DNA of 64,000 bases from MFD04716-140 sp963703125 (GCA_963703125.1 OY969790.1:3100001-3164000), one strand, 5' to 3'. Positions 9,284 to 19,737 are shown, numbered from the stretch's first letter. Notes: generated from the sequence alone by a model not told the origin. Program-made: numbers and translations.

Positions 9284-10315
9284 ATGATGAGAAGATTACT
9301 TTTATTACTACTGATTCCCATGACCTTTTCTACATGGGCCCAAAACACCTTAAAGGGAACAATCGTTAAGGATTCATTGTATTCAAAAAGCTTGGAAAAT
9401 AAACTTGGGGAAAACCCGACCCGGTCTGTTTCGGTATATCTCCCTCCGGGATATACCGATTCGGAAAAAAAATACCCGGTTATCTACTTTCTACATGGGT
9501 TTCTAAATGATGATTCCCTTATCGATTCTATGAAGGAGCTTTTGGACTACGCTATTGAGGAGCATAAAATTGGCCCTTTTATCTTGGTAATTACCGATCA
9601 AAGAACCTCCTATGATGGTAGTTTTTATTCCAATACGGGCATTTTCGGCAATTGGGAAGATTTCACTGCGTTTGATCTGGTGACTTATATGGATACCAAG
9701 TATAGGACGCTTCCGAAAAAAGAAAGTAGGGGAATTACCGGGCATAGCATGGGCGGTTATGGAGCGCTGAAAATTGCGATGAAACATCCTGATATTTTTA
9801 GTGCCGTTTATGGGATGAGCCCTGGGGCTTTGGCCATTGTTCGAGAGTACGGACCCAATAGTGACACCTATGTACAGTATTCCAAATCAAATACCATGGA
9901 AGATTTATCCAAATCCTATTTTGGCAAAGTAATATTGGCCTTTGCGCGCTCATGGCTCGCCAATGCATCCAGCACTCCTTTTTACTGCGATGTTCCGTTT
10001 TCCTATAAAGGAGAGGAATTGAAGGTAAATCAGGAGGTGTTAAAAAAATGGCATGAGAATATGCCCTTTTATATGATACCCGATTATATTGATAATTTAA
10101 GGAAATTGCGGGCCATAAAGTTGGATTGGGGACGAAATTCAGGAGATCGGTTTGCCATCCAATGTAAAATGTTCAGTCAAGGATTGGAAAATGCAGGTAT
10201 CACCCATTTTTCCGAGGAATATATTGGAACACATACCAACAATATCTACGTTAAGGAAGGTAGGTTGCCACAACAGGTTTTGCCATTTTTTGATTTGTAC
10301 TTAGATTTTGAGTGA
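9284..10315 (+). CDS. Secreted esterase, alpha/beta hydrolase (EstD/PF00756 type)
   Basis: 343 residues with a signal peptide (MMRRLLLLLLIPMTFSTWAQ). The core has the oxyanion strand PVIYFLHGF, the nucleophile elbow GHSMGGYG at about 151-158, and a downstream HTNN histidine near residue 318. This is the putative esterase family that includes tributyrin esterases, feruloyl esterases and S-formylglutathione hydrolase; the exported form argues for a role on extracellular esters. It starts 9 bases after the small AtuA gene and probably shares its transcript (6.3-10.3 kb). The start could be either of the two adjacent ATGs. Confidence 0.82.
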   Translation: MMRRLLLLLLIPMTFSTWAQNTLKGTIVKDSLYSKSLENKLGENPTRSVSVYLPPGYTDSEKKYPVIYFLHGFLNDDSLIDSMKELLDYAIEEHKIGPFILVITDQRTSYDGSFYSNTGIFGNWEDFTAFDLVTYMDTKYRTLPKKESRGITGHSMGGYGALKIAMKHPDIFSAVYGMSPGALAIVREYGPNSDTYVQYSKSNTMEDLSKSYFGKVILAFARSWLANASSTPFYCDVPFSYKGEELKVNQEVLKKWHENMPFYMIPDYIDNLRKLRAIKLDWGRNSGDRFAIQCKMFSQGLENAGITHFSEEYIGTHTNNIYVKEGRLPQQVLPFFDLYLDFE

Positions 10316-10676
10316 AAAAGTAATGTGATTTTCATAGTAAAAAGGGTGATAGGTACGATAAAAAAAATCGAATTAAGACACTCTATTTAGTGAATAAAAA
10401 TCCCATAGAGTTCAGTTCAAATATTGGATGGCTTAAGACTTTTTAATAGTTCCTTAAATCGTTTGATTGGTGAAACCGATTAAAATATGATTTTGTTTTT
10501 AGTATGGGATTCTAATTCGATTCATTTCAATATTAAGAAGACTATGCCTGGATTACATATTGAGTGGTTGAATTTATTATTTGATCCTTATTAACATCAT
10601 TGAATTTTTGTTTGAGCGTCGGTTTATGCAATTTAATTCGCGTTCATCATAAAAAGATGGAAAATTAGCACTCTAT
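10316..10676. other. Convergent intergenic region, nothing recognised
   Basis: 361 AT-rich bases lie between the ends of two convergent genes. I see no good hairpin with a T run, no gene and no repeat. Confidence 0.5.
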
Positions 10677-11750
10677 CTATTTTATACCGTTCAATTTCTT
10701 GATCAAATCTACTTCATCCTGGCGATACGGGGTGCCATCTTTTCTGAAGATATCGTGGAACCATTCAACGGGTTCATCCCCACTATCAATAGGAGTGTCC
10801 CATTGGTAAATGGTATTTGTCTTTCCTTTGACCAAGCCCCAGTTAATGGCACCTATATTTTCTTCTTTCAAAAGAGGCATAATATTGGAGAATCGGCTGT
10901 TTCGCGTACGGGCCATATATTCGGTACATATCATTGGCCTCCCATGCGTGCGCAACAATTCTATAATAAGTTTATGTTCTTCGGGGTTCCCGTAATGATG
11001 GTAGGTTATGATATCTGAATTTAAGGCTTGAAAGGCATTGAGGTCTACCAATCCCCATGACCATATCCCAGCAGATAAGGGTTGGGATGGGTCGACTTCC
11101 CTTGCCCAAGAAAATACGGCTTGCAACAAGGGCATTGAATCGTTTATTTTACCGGAGTTTCCAGGTTCGTTGTAAAGATCCCAAAGTAAAATTCTATCGT
11201 CGTCCTTGAAGGTTTTTAGTATATCCTTTACATAGGCTTCCAAAAGTGGAAAGTTGGCAGGGTTTTTTGACGCTGGATCCCCAGGGTCCTGCATCCAACC
11301 CGAGTTATGGGTTCCCGTCTTGGGTTCCGGCTGTTTTCCTATTTTAGGCTCTTTTCCCCACACATCATCAAAGAAAACAAACATGGTTTTAATACCGCGG
11401 TTATTGGCAATACCCAAATATTGATCTATCCTTTTCTTGAATCCGCTTGAATCTTGCTTATAGGCGAGGCTGTGAAGATAAACGCGCATCACATTCATAC
11501 CAATGCCTTGGGCATAACCCAATTCCCTATCTATTGTTTCTGGATCAAAGGTATCACCTTGCCACATTTCCAATTGGTTGATCGCGTTATTGGGAATAAA
11601 ATCTGCCCCGTTGAGCCATTTATATTGGGCATACCATTTTTCTGCTTTTTCTATAGACCATCTTTGTGATTCCTTAGATTGGGCAGTTGTTATGCTAACT
11701 GTCATTAGAGCGATAATAAACACTAGGTTTTTGGTTTTTACTTTTGCCAT
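10677..11750 (-). CDS. Secreted GH5-like (clan A) glycoside hydrolase
   Basis: From the chosen ATG (11750, MAKVKTKNLVFIIALMTVSI) the protein has 357 residues and a signal peptide; an ATG at 11774 would add eight residues and a long charged leader. The TIM barrel contains MNVMRVYLHSL, the acid/base motif LWDLYNEPGN (Glu about residue 195), the HHYGNP loop and the nucleophile segment MICTEYMAR (Glu about 277). This is the beta-4 and beta-7 glutamate pattern of clan GH-A. Bacteroidetes relatives are often labelled 1,4-beta-xylanase or cellulase-like, without proven substrate. It is monocistronic, on the opposite strand to both neighbours. Confidence 0.78.
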   Translation of the reverse strand: MAKVKTKNLVFIIALMTVSITTAQSKESQRWSIEKAEKWYAQYKWLNGADFIPNNAINQLEMWQGDTFDPETIDRELGYAQGIGMNVMRVYLHSLAYKQDSSGFKKRIDQYLGIANNRGIKTMFVFFDDVWGKEPKIGKQPEPKTGTHNSGWMQDPGDPASKNPANFPLLEAYVKDILKTFKDDDRILLWDLYNEPGNSGKINDSMPLLQAVFSWAREVDPSQPLSAGIWSWGLVDLNAFQALNSDIITYHHYGNPEEHKLIIELLRTHGRPMICTEYMARTRNSRFSNIMPLLKEENIGAINWGLVKGKTNTIYQWDTPIDSGDEPVEWFHDIFRKDGTPYRQDEVDLIKKLNGIK

Positions 11751-11774
11751 TTTTGATTCAATTTTTTCGTTCAA

Positions 11775-12511
11775 TTATTTTTAATATCCAAAGCGGGCCA
11801 AGGGTTTGATGCAACCATAAAAATTACCAAGCCTAACATGGATCGGTAATTCGTAAAGATAGCTCAAATGTACATAAACTAACATTTAGTTTCCCGACCA
11901 ACCTTAATGGGGCTGGCTGGGCATTAACCTAAACTAACTCAACAATGGTAACATAATTTGTAGCCTTCCCTAAAATCAGGGCATTTTAAAATTCGAGTTT
12001 ATGAAGTGCCCATAAAGAGGAAAATACCAGGCAAGTGTATTTAAAATACTGAAAATAAATAATTTGTCGCATTTCTAGGTGGCCTCCCGTCGCTCTCGGA
12101 AAATCAGAGGTTTATGAATTGATTTTCTTGAACTTCTTTTTATTTTCACTCAATTTGTACTTATTTAACGTAGTCACTTGTACTAATGCTCAAAACCGGA
12201 AATAAACAGTAGTTTTAACCAAACAATGAATCGACCTATGGCACTTCTTTTCCATTGCCCAATTGCATCCGGGAGAGAAGGCTCACTTTGACCGACCTAT
12301 CTATTGTATTAAGGCATATTCGGCAAAGAGTTGCCCAAGGGTATCGGAAAAATTGCAGGAAAGGCGAAAAAAGGCTCGAATAATGGGACGAGCACGGTAA
12401 TACCCAATTTTGCTTGGGCACATCGAAGTATCGGTGAAAGGTCGGTTTGGTTGAATTCAGGATAGGAGATGAATAAAGGCACTATCACATAATATTAAAA
12501 ATGTATTTCAA
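11775..12511. other. 737-bp intergenic region with the right copy of the direct repeat
   Basis: No gene is supported. A plus-strand open stretch at about 12315-12460 reads GIFGKELPKGIGKIAGKAKK and then NFAWAHRSIGERSVW before a stop, but has no start and no recognised relatives. The repeat at 12099-12155 is listed separately. The promoter of the GH127 genes should lie in the last 100 bases. Confidence 0.45.
12099..12155 (+). repeat. Diverged direct repeat, right copy (partner at 2668-2722)
   Basis: Same orientation as the left copy. The right copy has lost the perfect hairpin: its two arms (AGAGGTTTATGAA and TTCTTGAACTTCT) pair imperfectly. The bases just before it (GGTGGCCTCCCGTCGCTCTC) differ from the tRNA-Pro-like end in front of the left copy. 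Confidence 0.5.
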
Positions 12512-14645
12512 ATGAAAAAAGGCATACTTTTATTTATGGCGCTTTTCGGGTTTTTTTCCTGTAAACAAAATCAGGAAAAGAGTCTGGAGGGAGATACCAC
12601 GGCAAAAAAGACTACTTCAAATTATGTAACAAGCAGGGCTCCTTTAAAAGAAACGCCATATTTGGAATTGCCATTGGGGACTATTAAGCCGGATAGTTGG
12701 CTAAAAGACCAATTGCAGCGCATGGCAGATGGGATGACCGGTAATTTGGATGAAATCTATCCAGAAGTTGTCGGACCCAGAAATGGATGGCTAGGGGGCG
12801 ATGGCGATGGCTGGGAGCGAGGACACTTATTGGATAGATGGCCTTCTCCCTTTGGCATATATCCTCGATGATCCGAAATTAAAGGCAAAAGCATTGAAAT
12901 GGGTCGATTGGACCCTAAACAACCAAACCGATGAAGGCTATTTAGGCCCGGTACCTTTTGAAAAAGAACCGGAATATGAACCGGGATTGCAAAGGGGGCA
13001 GCGAAAAGATTGGTGGCCAAAAATGGTGATGCTAAAAATATTGCAACAATATTACAATGCCACAGGTGATCAAAGGGTTCTAACGACACTTACAAAGTAT
13101 TTTCAGTATCAATTAAGGGAATTGCCTACCACTCCGTTGGATAAGCTGAGCTTATGGGCCAATAGGCGGGGAGGCGATAATTTGCAGGTTGTCTATTGGC
13201 TATATAATATAACCGGGGATAAGTTTCTATTGGACCTTGGTGATATAATTCAAGAGCAGACCTTTCCCTGGACCACTGTTTTTTTGAACGAAGAAAATTA
13301 CAATGACCCTACCGATGTATGGTACTATAATAAGCTAAAACCCTATCCTTTTGATTCTATGGAGATCAATTCTTTGACCGTTTCAAAAATCGGGGGATTG
13401 CATACCGTCAATTTTGCCCAAGGTTTAAAGGAACCTGTTGTGGCCTATCAAAGGGACATGGACCAAAACCATTTGGATGCTGTTAAAAAGGCCCTTAAGG
13501 ATATAAAAAAATATCACGGACAGGCTCAAGGAATGTACGGCGGTGATGAACCATTACATGGGGCAAATCCAGTACAGGGGATTGAATTTTGTTCCATTTC
13601 CGAGGAGATGTTTTCGTTGGAAACGATGCTAAAAATCACGGGGGATATGGAGTTTGCCGATTTATTGGAAAAGATAACCTACAATGCGTTGCCCGCCCAG
13701 GCATCGGACGATTACAGTTCCAGACAGTATTTTCAGGCCGCGAACCAAATTGAGGTTAGCGATCGTACGGATGTTTCCTTTGAAAGCAACGGGCACAAAC
13801 AAACCGATTTTGTTTTTGGAACATTGTCAGGGTATCCCTGTTGTACTACGAACATGCATCAATCCTGGCCCAAATTTGTACAAAACTTATTCTATGCAAC
13901 CCATGACGGTGGCGTGGCGGCGTTGCAATATGCCCCGAGTTCCGTAACCATGTTGGTGGCGGACAGTGTCAACCTGAAAATAAGGGAGACTACGGGATTT
14001 CCATTTAGGGAAACCGTGAATTTTGAGCTTGACCTTTCCGAAAGCGCAAGGTTTCCTTTTCATTTGCGCATACCCGCTTGGGCAGAAGGAGCATCCATAA
14101 CCTTGAATGGCAATAAAATGGACATAGCTATTCAAGATCGCATTGCCATATTGGATAGGGAATGGAAAAATGGAGATAAGATAACCCTATATCTTCCCAT
14201 GAAGATAACTACTTCAAAATGGTATGAATTTTCAACGGCCGTGGAAAGGGGACCTTTGGTATATGCCCTTAAAATAGAGGGCGAGGAAAAAACAAAGGAC
14301 AGGGGTGATGGGTATCGGAAATTTACAGAGGTTTTCCCAAAAGAGCCTTGGAATTATGGATTGATACAACAGGAACTGGACAACATCCCCAGTTCCGTCA
14401 AGGTCGTTGAAAATCCCTGGGACGGAAGCTATCCATGGAACCTGGAAAATGCGCCCATCACCTTAAAGATAAAAGGGTTGAGGGTTCCTGAGTGGAAAGC
14501 AGCTAACGGAGTGCCCTATTTTCCGGGTTTTTGGGGCAAATATGCGGGAGACGCTACGGGTAATATCCAAGAAATTACCTTGGTTCCATATGGCTGCACC
14601 ACCTTAAGGATTTCCCAGTTTCCGACCTATACCATTGCCAATTAA
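12512..14645 (+). pseudogene. GH127-type (DUF1680) lipoprotein glycosidase with one frameshift
   Basis: The N-terminal part starts MKKGILLFMALFGFFSCKQN (lipobox Cys17), and is in frame up to GDGWERG; the rest continues in another frame from YWIDGLLPLAYIL at 12828. Four bases (12824-12827) stand where one codon, usually Pro in ERGPYW, is expected, so a +1 change breaks the gene. The remainder is a full alpha/alpha-barrel with EFC (in GIEFCSISEE) and GYPCCTTNMHQSW, the Glu/Cys and Cys-Cys residues that hold zinc in GH127 beta-L-arabinofuranosidases, and a C-terminal beta-sandwich. Restored, it is about 710 residues. It lies 12 bases before a second gene of the same superfamily. It may be a read error or a real lesion. 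Confidence 0.8.
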
Positions 14646-14657
14646 ATATCGTGGAAC

Positions 14658-16722
14658 ATGCATTTTGTAAAAGGAATTTATAGCATCGCGTTAGTGGGGT
14701 TTTGTTTGCTGTTTCCTAGTTGTGGTGAGGATCCCTCTAGGCACGGTGCGGTTCTCGATCCACCAAAAGACGACCATTTGAAGGCCGTATTGTTCAATGA
14801 AGTACGTTTGGAAGATACTTTTTGGAAACCGCGGCTAAAGATCCAAGCGGATACTTTGGTACCCTTCGCCCTGGACAAAACACTGCCTGCCGTGGAAAAC
14901 CTTGAAAAGACCGCGAGATTTTTAAAGGGTGACACCACTGACTTGCCGTTTCCACATCGGTACATAGCCTCGGACCTGTATAAGGTCATGGAGGGTGCAG
15001 CACTTTCTTTGATGGAAAACCCCAATAAGGAATTGGAAAAGCGTCTTGACGGCATAATCGATATTATTGGCAATGCGCAAAAGGACGATGGATATCTCTA
15101 CGAGGCACATATTACCGGAGTTTCCAAAAAACATGACCATTGGGGCGGCGGTGGTATGGGCGATAAACCCTATTCCTTTGTACTTCACAGCCATGAACTG
15201 TACAATATGGGGCATATGTATGAAGCGGCAATTGCATATTATCGGTCGACAGGAAAGGATAAATGGTTAAAAATTGCCGAGAAAAATGCGCAGCATATCA
15301 ACAAGGTTTTTTTCGTTGGAGACCCCAACTACAATAATGGCAAACGGGTTAATCAGGCTCCTGGGCACCAAGAATTGGAACTTGCGTTGGTGAAACTGTA
15401 CCACACTACCGGTAAACCACTGTATTTGGACATGGCAAAAAAATTTCTGGATATTCGGGCCAGGAACCTTTGTTCCCGAAGGAGAGGGAGTCATGGCACC
15501 GACCTATGCCCAACAACATCTACCCGTTGCCCAACAGTCAAGCGCAGTTGGGCATGCCGTAAGGGCGGCCTATATGTATGCCGCAATGGCCGATGTGGCC
15601 GCATTGACCGATAATAAAGAGTATGACAGTGCACTAGATAGGATCTGGGGGAACATTGTGGATACCAAAATGCATATTACGGGAGGTCTGGGAGCCGTTC
15701 ACGGCATAGAAGGTTTTGGGGCGGAATATGAATTGCCCAATAAAGAAGCCTATAATGAAACCTGTGCCGCTGTGGGCAACGTACTTTTTAACCATAGAAT
15801 GTTCCTGGAACATAAAGATGCCAAGTATATGGACGTGGCCGAAGTGGCCCTTTTCAATAATGCATTGGCGGGGATGAACTTGAACGGCAATAAATTCTTT
15901 TATGTAAATCCCTTGGAATCGGATGGTGTTACGCCGTTCAACAATGGTAAAGCAGGCCGGTCACCTTGGTTTGACACGGCTTGTTGTCCCTCGAATTTGG
16001 CACGTCTGCTCCCTCAGGTCAGCGGAATGATGTATGCCCATACCGATGATGAAATTTACGTTACGCTATATGCAAGTAACCGGACAGAAATTGAATTAAA
16101 GGAAGGGAAGGTCAAGCTGCACCAGACCGCAAATTATCCATTCGAGGGTACCGTAGATATAGAATTGAAACCGGAAAGAGAACAATCGTTTACCGTAAAA
16201 TTGCGCATACCCACATGGGCGAAAGGACAGTTTGTTCCCGGTTCGCTCTATCATTACACAGATAGGAATTCCGAAGAAATTGAACTTATGGTGAACGAAA
16301 AACCGGTAGAATTGGATCTTGATAAAGGTTTCGCTACCATTACCAGAGCATGGAAACCCAATGATACGATTACCTTAAAATTGCCCATGCCCGTTAAGTT
16401 CAATCGGGCGAACGAGCTGGTAATTGCCGATAGGGAAAAGATGGCCATCACCAAAGGGCCCTTGGTGTATTGTGCCGAAGGGGTAGATAACAATGGGGCT
16501 GTGCAACGCTTTTTTATAGATGAGGTACCTACTTCTGAAAGTGCCCAAATTAAGCCGATGCATGATGGTTTAATGCAAAACATTCCAGCAATAACCTTTC
16601 CTGCTAAAACAGAAGAGGGGGATAAGATACAAGATGGGACCCTAAACCTGGTTCCGTATTATTCATGGAACAATCGGGGAGACTCATCTATGATCGTCTG
16701 GTTTCCACAAAAAAAGACATAA
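14658..16722 (+). pseudogene. GH127 beta-L-arabinofuranosidase-like lipoprotein with one frameshift
   Basis: Starts MHFVKGIYSIALVGFCLLFP with lipobox Cys22. The frame is good to KKFLDIR (about 15458), then continues in another frame as GPGTFVPEGEGVMAPTYAQQ; the break falls in or next to a run of three G (15457-15459). The second part shows the canonical GH127 zinc-site motifs YNETCAAVGN and DTACCPSNLARLLPQ, followed by beta-sandwich domains (LRIPTWAKGQ). Restored length is about 688 residues. GH127 enzymes remove terminal beta-L-arabinofuranose from plant or algal glycoproteins and arabinans. This gene and the one before it form a tandem pair of distant paralogues. Confidence 0.82.
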
Positions 16723-17189
16723 ACCCCGGTAAAATAGGGGTCATTGTGAATCCGAAGTAGCCGTGACGATGCCAAAAAGAGGGGAAATTGGATCGTAAGG
16801 ATGGCTTTTGGGCACCAAAAAAAGGTAGGATTTAACTGCTTTTCCTATCAAAATTAGCATGGATCGGACAACAAAGGCAAAATGATTAATAATACCAGAA
16901 AAACAAAAGAAATAGATGTAATAATTATTAAATCGCCAAAATACTTCCATTAAACAGCGTTTTACCGAAAAAAAGTAGGAAAATTAGTAATACAGCACAA
17001 ACTGTCAGATTTTTTATATTAATTTTAAGTTGTGTTTAAAATGAAAGATATGACGACTGAATTGCCCCACAGTTCTGAACGCTCAGTTCTATCTTTTAAA
17101 AAGGTGCTTCAAAGTCCCACTTGAAATTGAGGCAACTATAAACTTTAAACACAATTTACATGAAGTGAGAATAGGCTTAAAGCGGAGCT
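16723..17189. other. Leader region of the polysaccharide locus
   Basis: 467 bases. TAAGTTGTGTTTAAA at 17026-17040 is repeated inverted as TTTAAACACAATTTA at 17144-17158 (14 of 15 match), so the RNA between could fold as one long-range stem. Inside it, a 27-codon frame starts at ATG 17041 (MKDMTTELPHSSERSVLSFK...). A weak ACCCC/GGGGT hairpin follows the GH127 stop at 16723-16741. A leader of this kind would be a plausible place for control of the long operon, but that is inference. Confidence 0.4.
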
Positions 17190-18494
17190 ATGAACAACCT
17201 ACAAACTTTAGTACCCAACCCATTTTTTATGGGTTGTTTGGCAGTTATTTCGGCATATTTAATATCCATCAGGTTGTTCCCTGTGATTATCTACCTTGGA
17301 AGGGAAAGAAACCTTATGGATGAGCCAAAGGACAGAAGTGTGCATTTTAATAAAACCCCAACTTTGGGAGGCGTAGGAATATTTATCACTTTTGCCTTGA
17401 GCATTATTCTTTTTAGCATATTTCTTCGTTTGCCCCAACCAGATTTAATAAGGCTGTTATCCCTCCTTGGGGGAACCATCATGCTATTGTTCTTGGGCAT
17501 TAAAGATGACTTGTTGACACTCTCTCCGCGAAAAAAATTTATAGGCCAGATCATATCCTCGGCCTTGGTTATTTATTTTACCGATGTTCGAATATTTGAT
17601 TTCAATGGGCTGTTCGGAATCAGCGAACTCCCATACATGGTTTCCCTGCTTTTTACCGTCCTTGTTTTTATATTTATAATCAACGCCTATAACCTTATTG
17701 ACGGCATTGATGGTTTGGCAGGATCCATTGCAATTATCTCGAGCTTATCGTTCGGGGTCTTTTTTCTTTTGAACGATCAAATCCTATTGGTATTGATTTC
17801 CTGTATTCTAACCGGTGCATTGGTCGGTTTTTTAAAATATAATCTTTCTGTTAGCAATAGATTGTTCATGGGGGATTCGGGATCTCTGTTCTTAGGTTTC
17901 CTGCTGGCCTACCAGGCCATAAGCTTTTTGGGGATCAACGGGGATGAAGCCTCAAAATTTACGATACCAAACGGCCCTATTTTGGCCATGGCGATTTTAG
18001 CGATACCTATTTTGGACACTCTCAGGGTATTCACTGTTAGGATTGTTCAGGGAAAAAGCCCCTTCAGTCCCGATCGCAACCATATCCATCATTTATTGTT
18101 GGATTCGGGCCTTAATCATTGGCAGGCTACGACACTCGTTTCGGTACTCAATATCATTATCATAGAATTGGCCGTATGTATGAGTGGCCTTTATATTAAT
18201 GTGCAGTTTTATATTTTAGGTATTATTACGCCCTTTGTCGTTCTAATTTCCCTATTTATAATAAGAAGGGGGAGTTTATCCCAAAACAGTGCACCAAATG
18301 GGGAACAGCAGGTCTTAACAGGGGAACATGCAATCAATTTTGCGGATTTTTTGCAAAAATCGGTCAGTCATTCTTTTGAGAATCGAACATCCCTGAAAAT
18401 AGCTAAAACAGATATTGAAGAAAAAGAACGATCCAGTAGGGAATTCAAACATCAAGAAATACTGGAAGTGGAAAATAGTACGAACCCCCAATGA
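17190..18494 (+). CDS. WecA-like undecaprenyl-phosphate HexNAc-1-phosphate transferase (copy 1)
   Basis: 434 residues with about ten membrane segments and a charged C-terminal tail of some 90 residues. Family motifs are all present: LMDEPKDRSVH, TPTLGGVG, FLGIKDDLL (Asp-Asp for Mg), NAYNLIDGIDGLAG, FMGDSGS and the HIHH loop in DRNHIHHLLLDSG. The enzyme would move HexNAc-1-phosphate from UDP-sugar to undecaprenyl phosphate at the inner face of the membrane, the first step of polysaccharide assembly. It opens the 17-38 kb locus. A second intact copy and a decayed third copy lie just downstream. Confidence 0.88.
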   Translation: MNNLQTLVPNPFFMGCLAVISAYLISIRLFPVIIYLGRERNLMDEPKDRSVHFNKTPTLGGVGIFITFALSIILFSIFLRLPQPDLIRLLSLLGGTIMLLFLGIKDDLLTLSPRKKFIGQIISSALVIYFTDVRIFDFNGLFGISELPYMVSLLFTVLVFIFIINAYNLIDGIDGLAGSIAIISSLSFGVFFLLNDQILLVLISCILTGALVGFLKYNLSVSNRLFMGDSGSLFLGFLLAYQAISFLGINGDEASKFTIPNGPILAMAILAIPILDTLRVFTVRIVQGKSPFSPDRNHIHHLLLDSGLNHWQATTLVSVLNIIIIELAVCMSGLYINVQFYILGIITPFVVLISLFIIRRGSLSQNSAPNGEQQVLTGEHAINFADFLQKSVSHSFENRTSLKIAKTDIEEKERSSREFKHQEILEVENSTNPQ

Positions 18495-18559
18495 AATCGA
18501 CACCTAAATGCGAACAAGGTACATTAGTGTGGTGGTAACATATTTATACTAAATTGATT

Positions 18560-18913
18560 ATGAAAAATAAAGTAGCATTTATAACGGGTATCACAGGCCA
18601 AGATGGTGCCTATTTAAGTGAATTTCTATTGCTAAAAGGCTATACGGTGCACGGGCTTAAAAGACGTGCTTCTTCATTGAACACCCATCGCGTAGATCAT
18701 TTGTACCAAGAACCTCATATTTTAGATCGGAATTTTGTTTTGCACTATGGTGATATGACCGATAGTACCAACATAATTCGCTTGATACAACAAATAAAGC
18801 CCGATGAAATTTACAATTTGGCGGCCATGAGGGATATTCAAGTTTCTTTTGATATCAAATGGATATGTAAAAATGCCGCTTCACAATCATCGAATCTGCC
18901 AACGGGTTTTTGA
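18560..18913 (+). pseudogene. gmd: 5' fragment of GDP-mannose 4,6-dehydratase
   Basis: From the ATG at 18560, MKNKVAFITGITGQDGAYLS matches the NAD-binding start of Gmd (TGxxGQDG), followed by HGLKRRASSLNTHRVDHLY and HYGDMTDSTNIIRLIQQIKP. After EIYNLAA the sequence should continue with QSHV and the catalytic YxxxK domain, but instead degenerates (MRDIQVSFDIKW...) and stops at 18913 after about 117 codons instead of roughly 370. The remaining two-thirds are absent. GDP-fucose-type sugars would need another Gmd elsewhere. Confidence 0.8.
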
Positions 18914-18929
18914 GCTTTCAATTGAAATG

Positions 18930-19158
18930 CTTTGATTGTCCTTACTACGCCAAATGCTCCTGTTCCGCTTTTGGCAATTTTGTCCTAAACCTTATTGAAT
19001 GCATTACGAGTTTTAAAATCTATGTACTTCAAAAGAACCCTATCGTTAGTGATGATTGCAACCATATTCATCATAACCTGTTGAATCAAGGATATACCCA
19101 TGAGAAAATTACCTTGATTGTAAGCGTATTTAACCAATTGAAGACCGGGTTAGGTTAA
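18930..19158 (+). pseudogene. 3' remnant of a third WecA-like gene
   Basis: One frame reads TTPNAPVPLLAILS, a stop, then TLLNALRVLKSM, which aligns to the PNAPIVVLAIFS...DTLRVF part of the intact copy. The next piece is in another frame: NPIVSDDCNHIHHNLLNQG, followed by YTHEKITLIVSVFN, aligning to the HIHH loop and the following membrane segment. It ends at a TAA at 19158. So it carries at least one stop and one frameshift and only the C-terminal quarter. It directly follows the gmd fragment, which suggests that a deletion joined two truncated genes. Confidence 0.7.
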
Positions 19159-19737
19159 TTTAAAAATACATGTTCAATTGTAGGTAAGTGTTTTGGTAGG
19201 TTCTGCTCTACGCTTTGTTTCACTGAAGATGAGATTAAGTTCGCCCATCCCCAATGAAGCTTATATACAAAATACCATCAATTACAGAAATTCAGAACGA
19301 TTAGAAATCAATAAAAGCATCCCTTTTGGAAAACCATTTCCTTAATACTTGGCAGATGCATCGATTTTTGGGGGAACATTTTAGAACAAATAGTGCCGCA
19401 ATTAATCAAGAATGTCTTCTAATGCGAAAGAGCAAAAGGCGCAAAATATAATTAAGAGAAGAGAATTTAGAATATAAATCGATTATGTTAAACATTATTA
19501 GCTGATTCGAAATCTAGAAACATGTTATTGAACGAAAAATAACATCAATATTGCTAAACGACTAAAAATCAAAGTAAATTTATATAATACCTTTTTAAAA
19601 GGTATAGTTTGATGATTGGATCACCCCAAAATGCCATAATTCTAACTTTTGCCTTGCTAACATTTACTTTGCTAACCAAAAGGAAAGTGTGGTATATGAA
19701 ACCTTTTTGTCATGAGAATGACTCTTAAATTTGAGCA
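19159..19737. other. Decayed region between the gene scar and the second wecA-like copy
   Basis: Plus-strand reading of 19226-19477 gives pieces of one unrecognised protein: NEAYIQNTINYRNSERLEIN, FGKPFP, then after a stop EQIVPQLIKNVF and in another frame KEQKAQNIIKRREFRI before a TAA at 19477. Two palindromes follow: ATGTTATT/AATAACAT (19522-19529 and 19538-19545) and the 19-base ATACCTTTTTAAAAGGTAT (19587-19605). Neither has a T run behind it; they may be protein-binding sites in front of the second wecA-like gene. Confidence 0.45.

Noticed and set aside
12236..12421. 61-codon minus-strand frame upstream of the GH127 genes
   Set aside because: No signal, motif or neighbour supports it; the plus strand has a better, though still unrecognised, open stretch.
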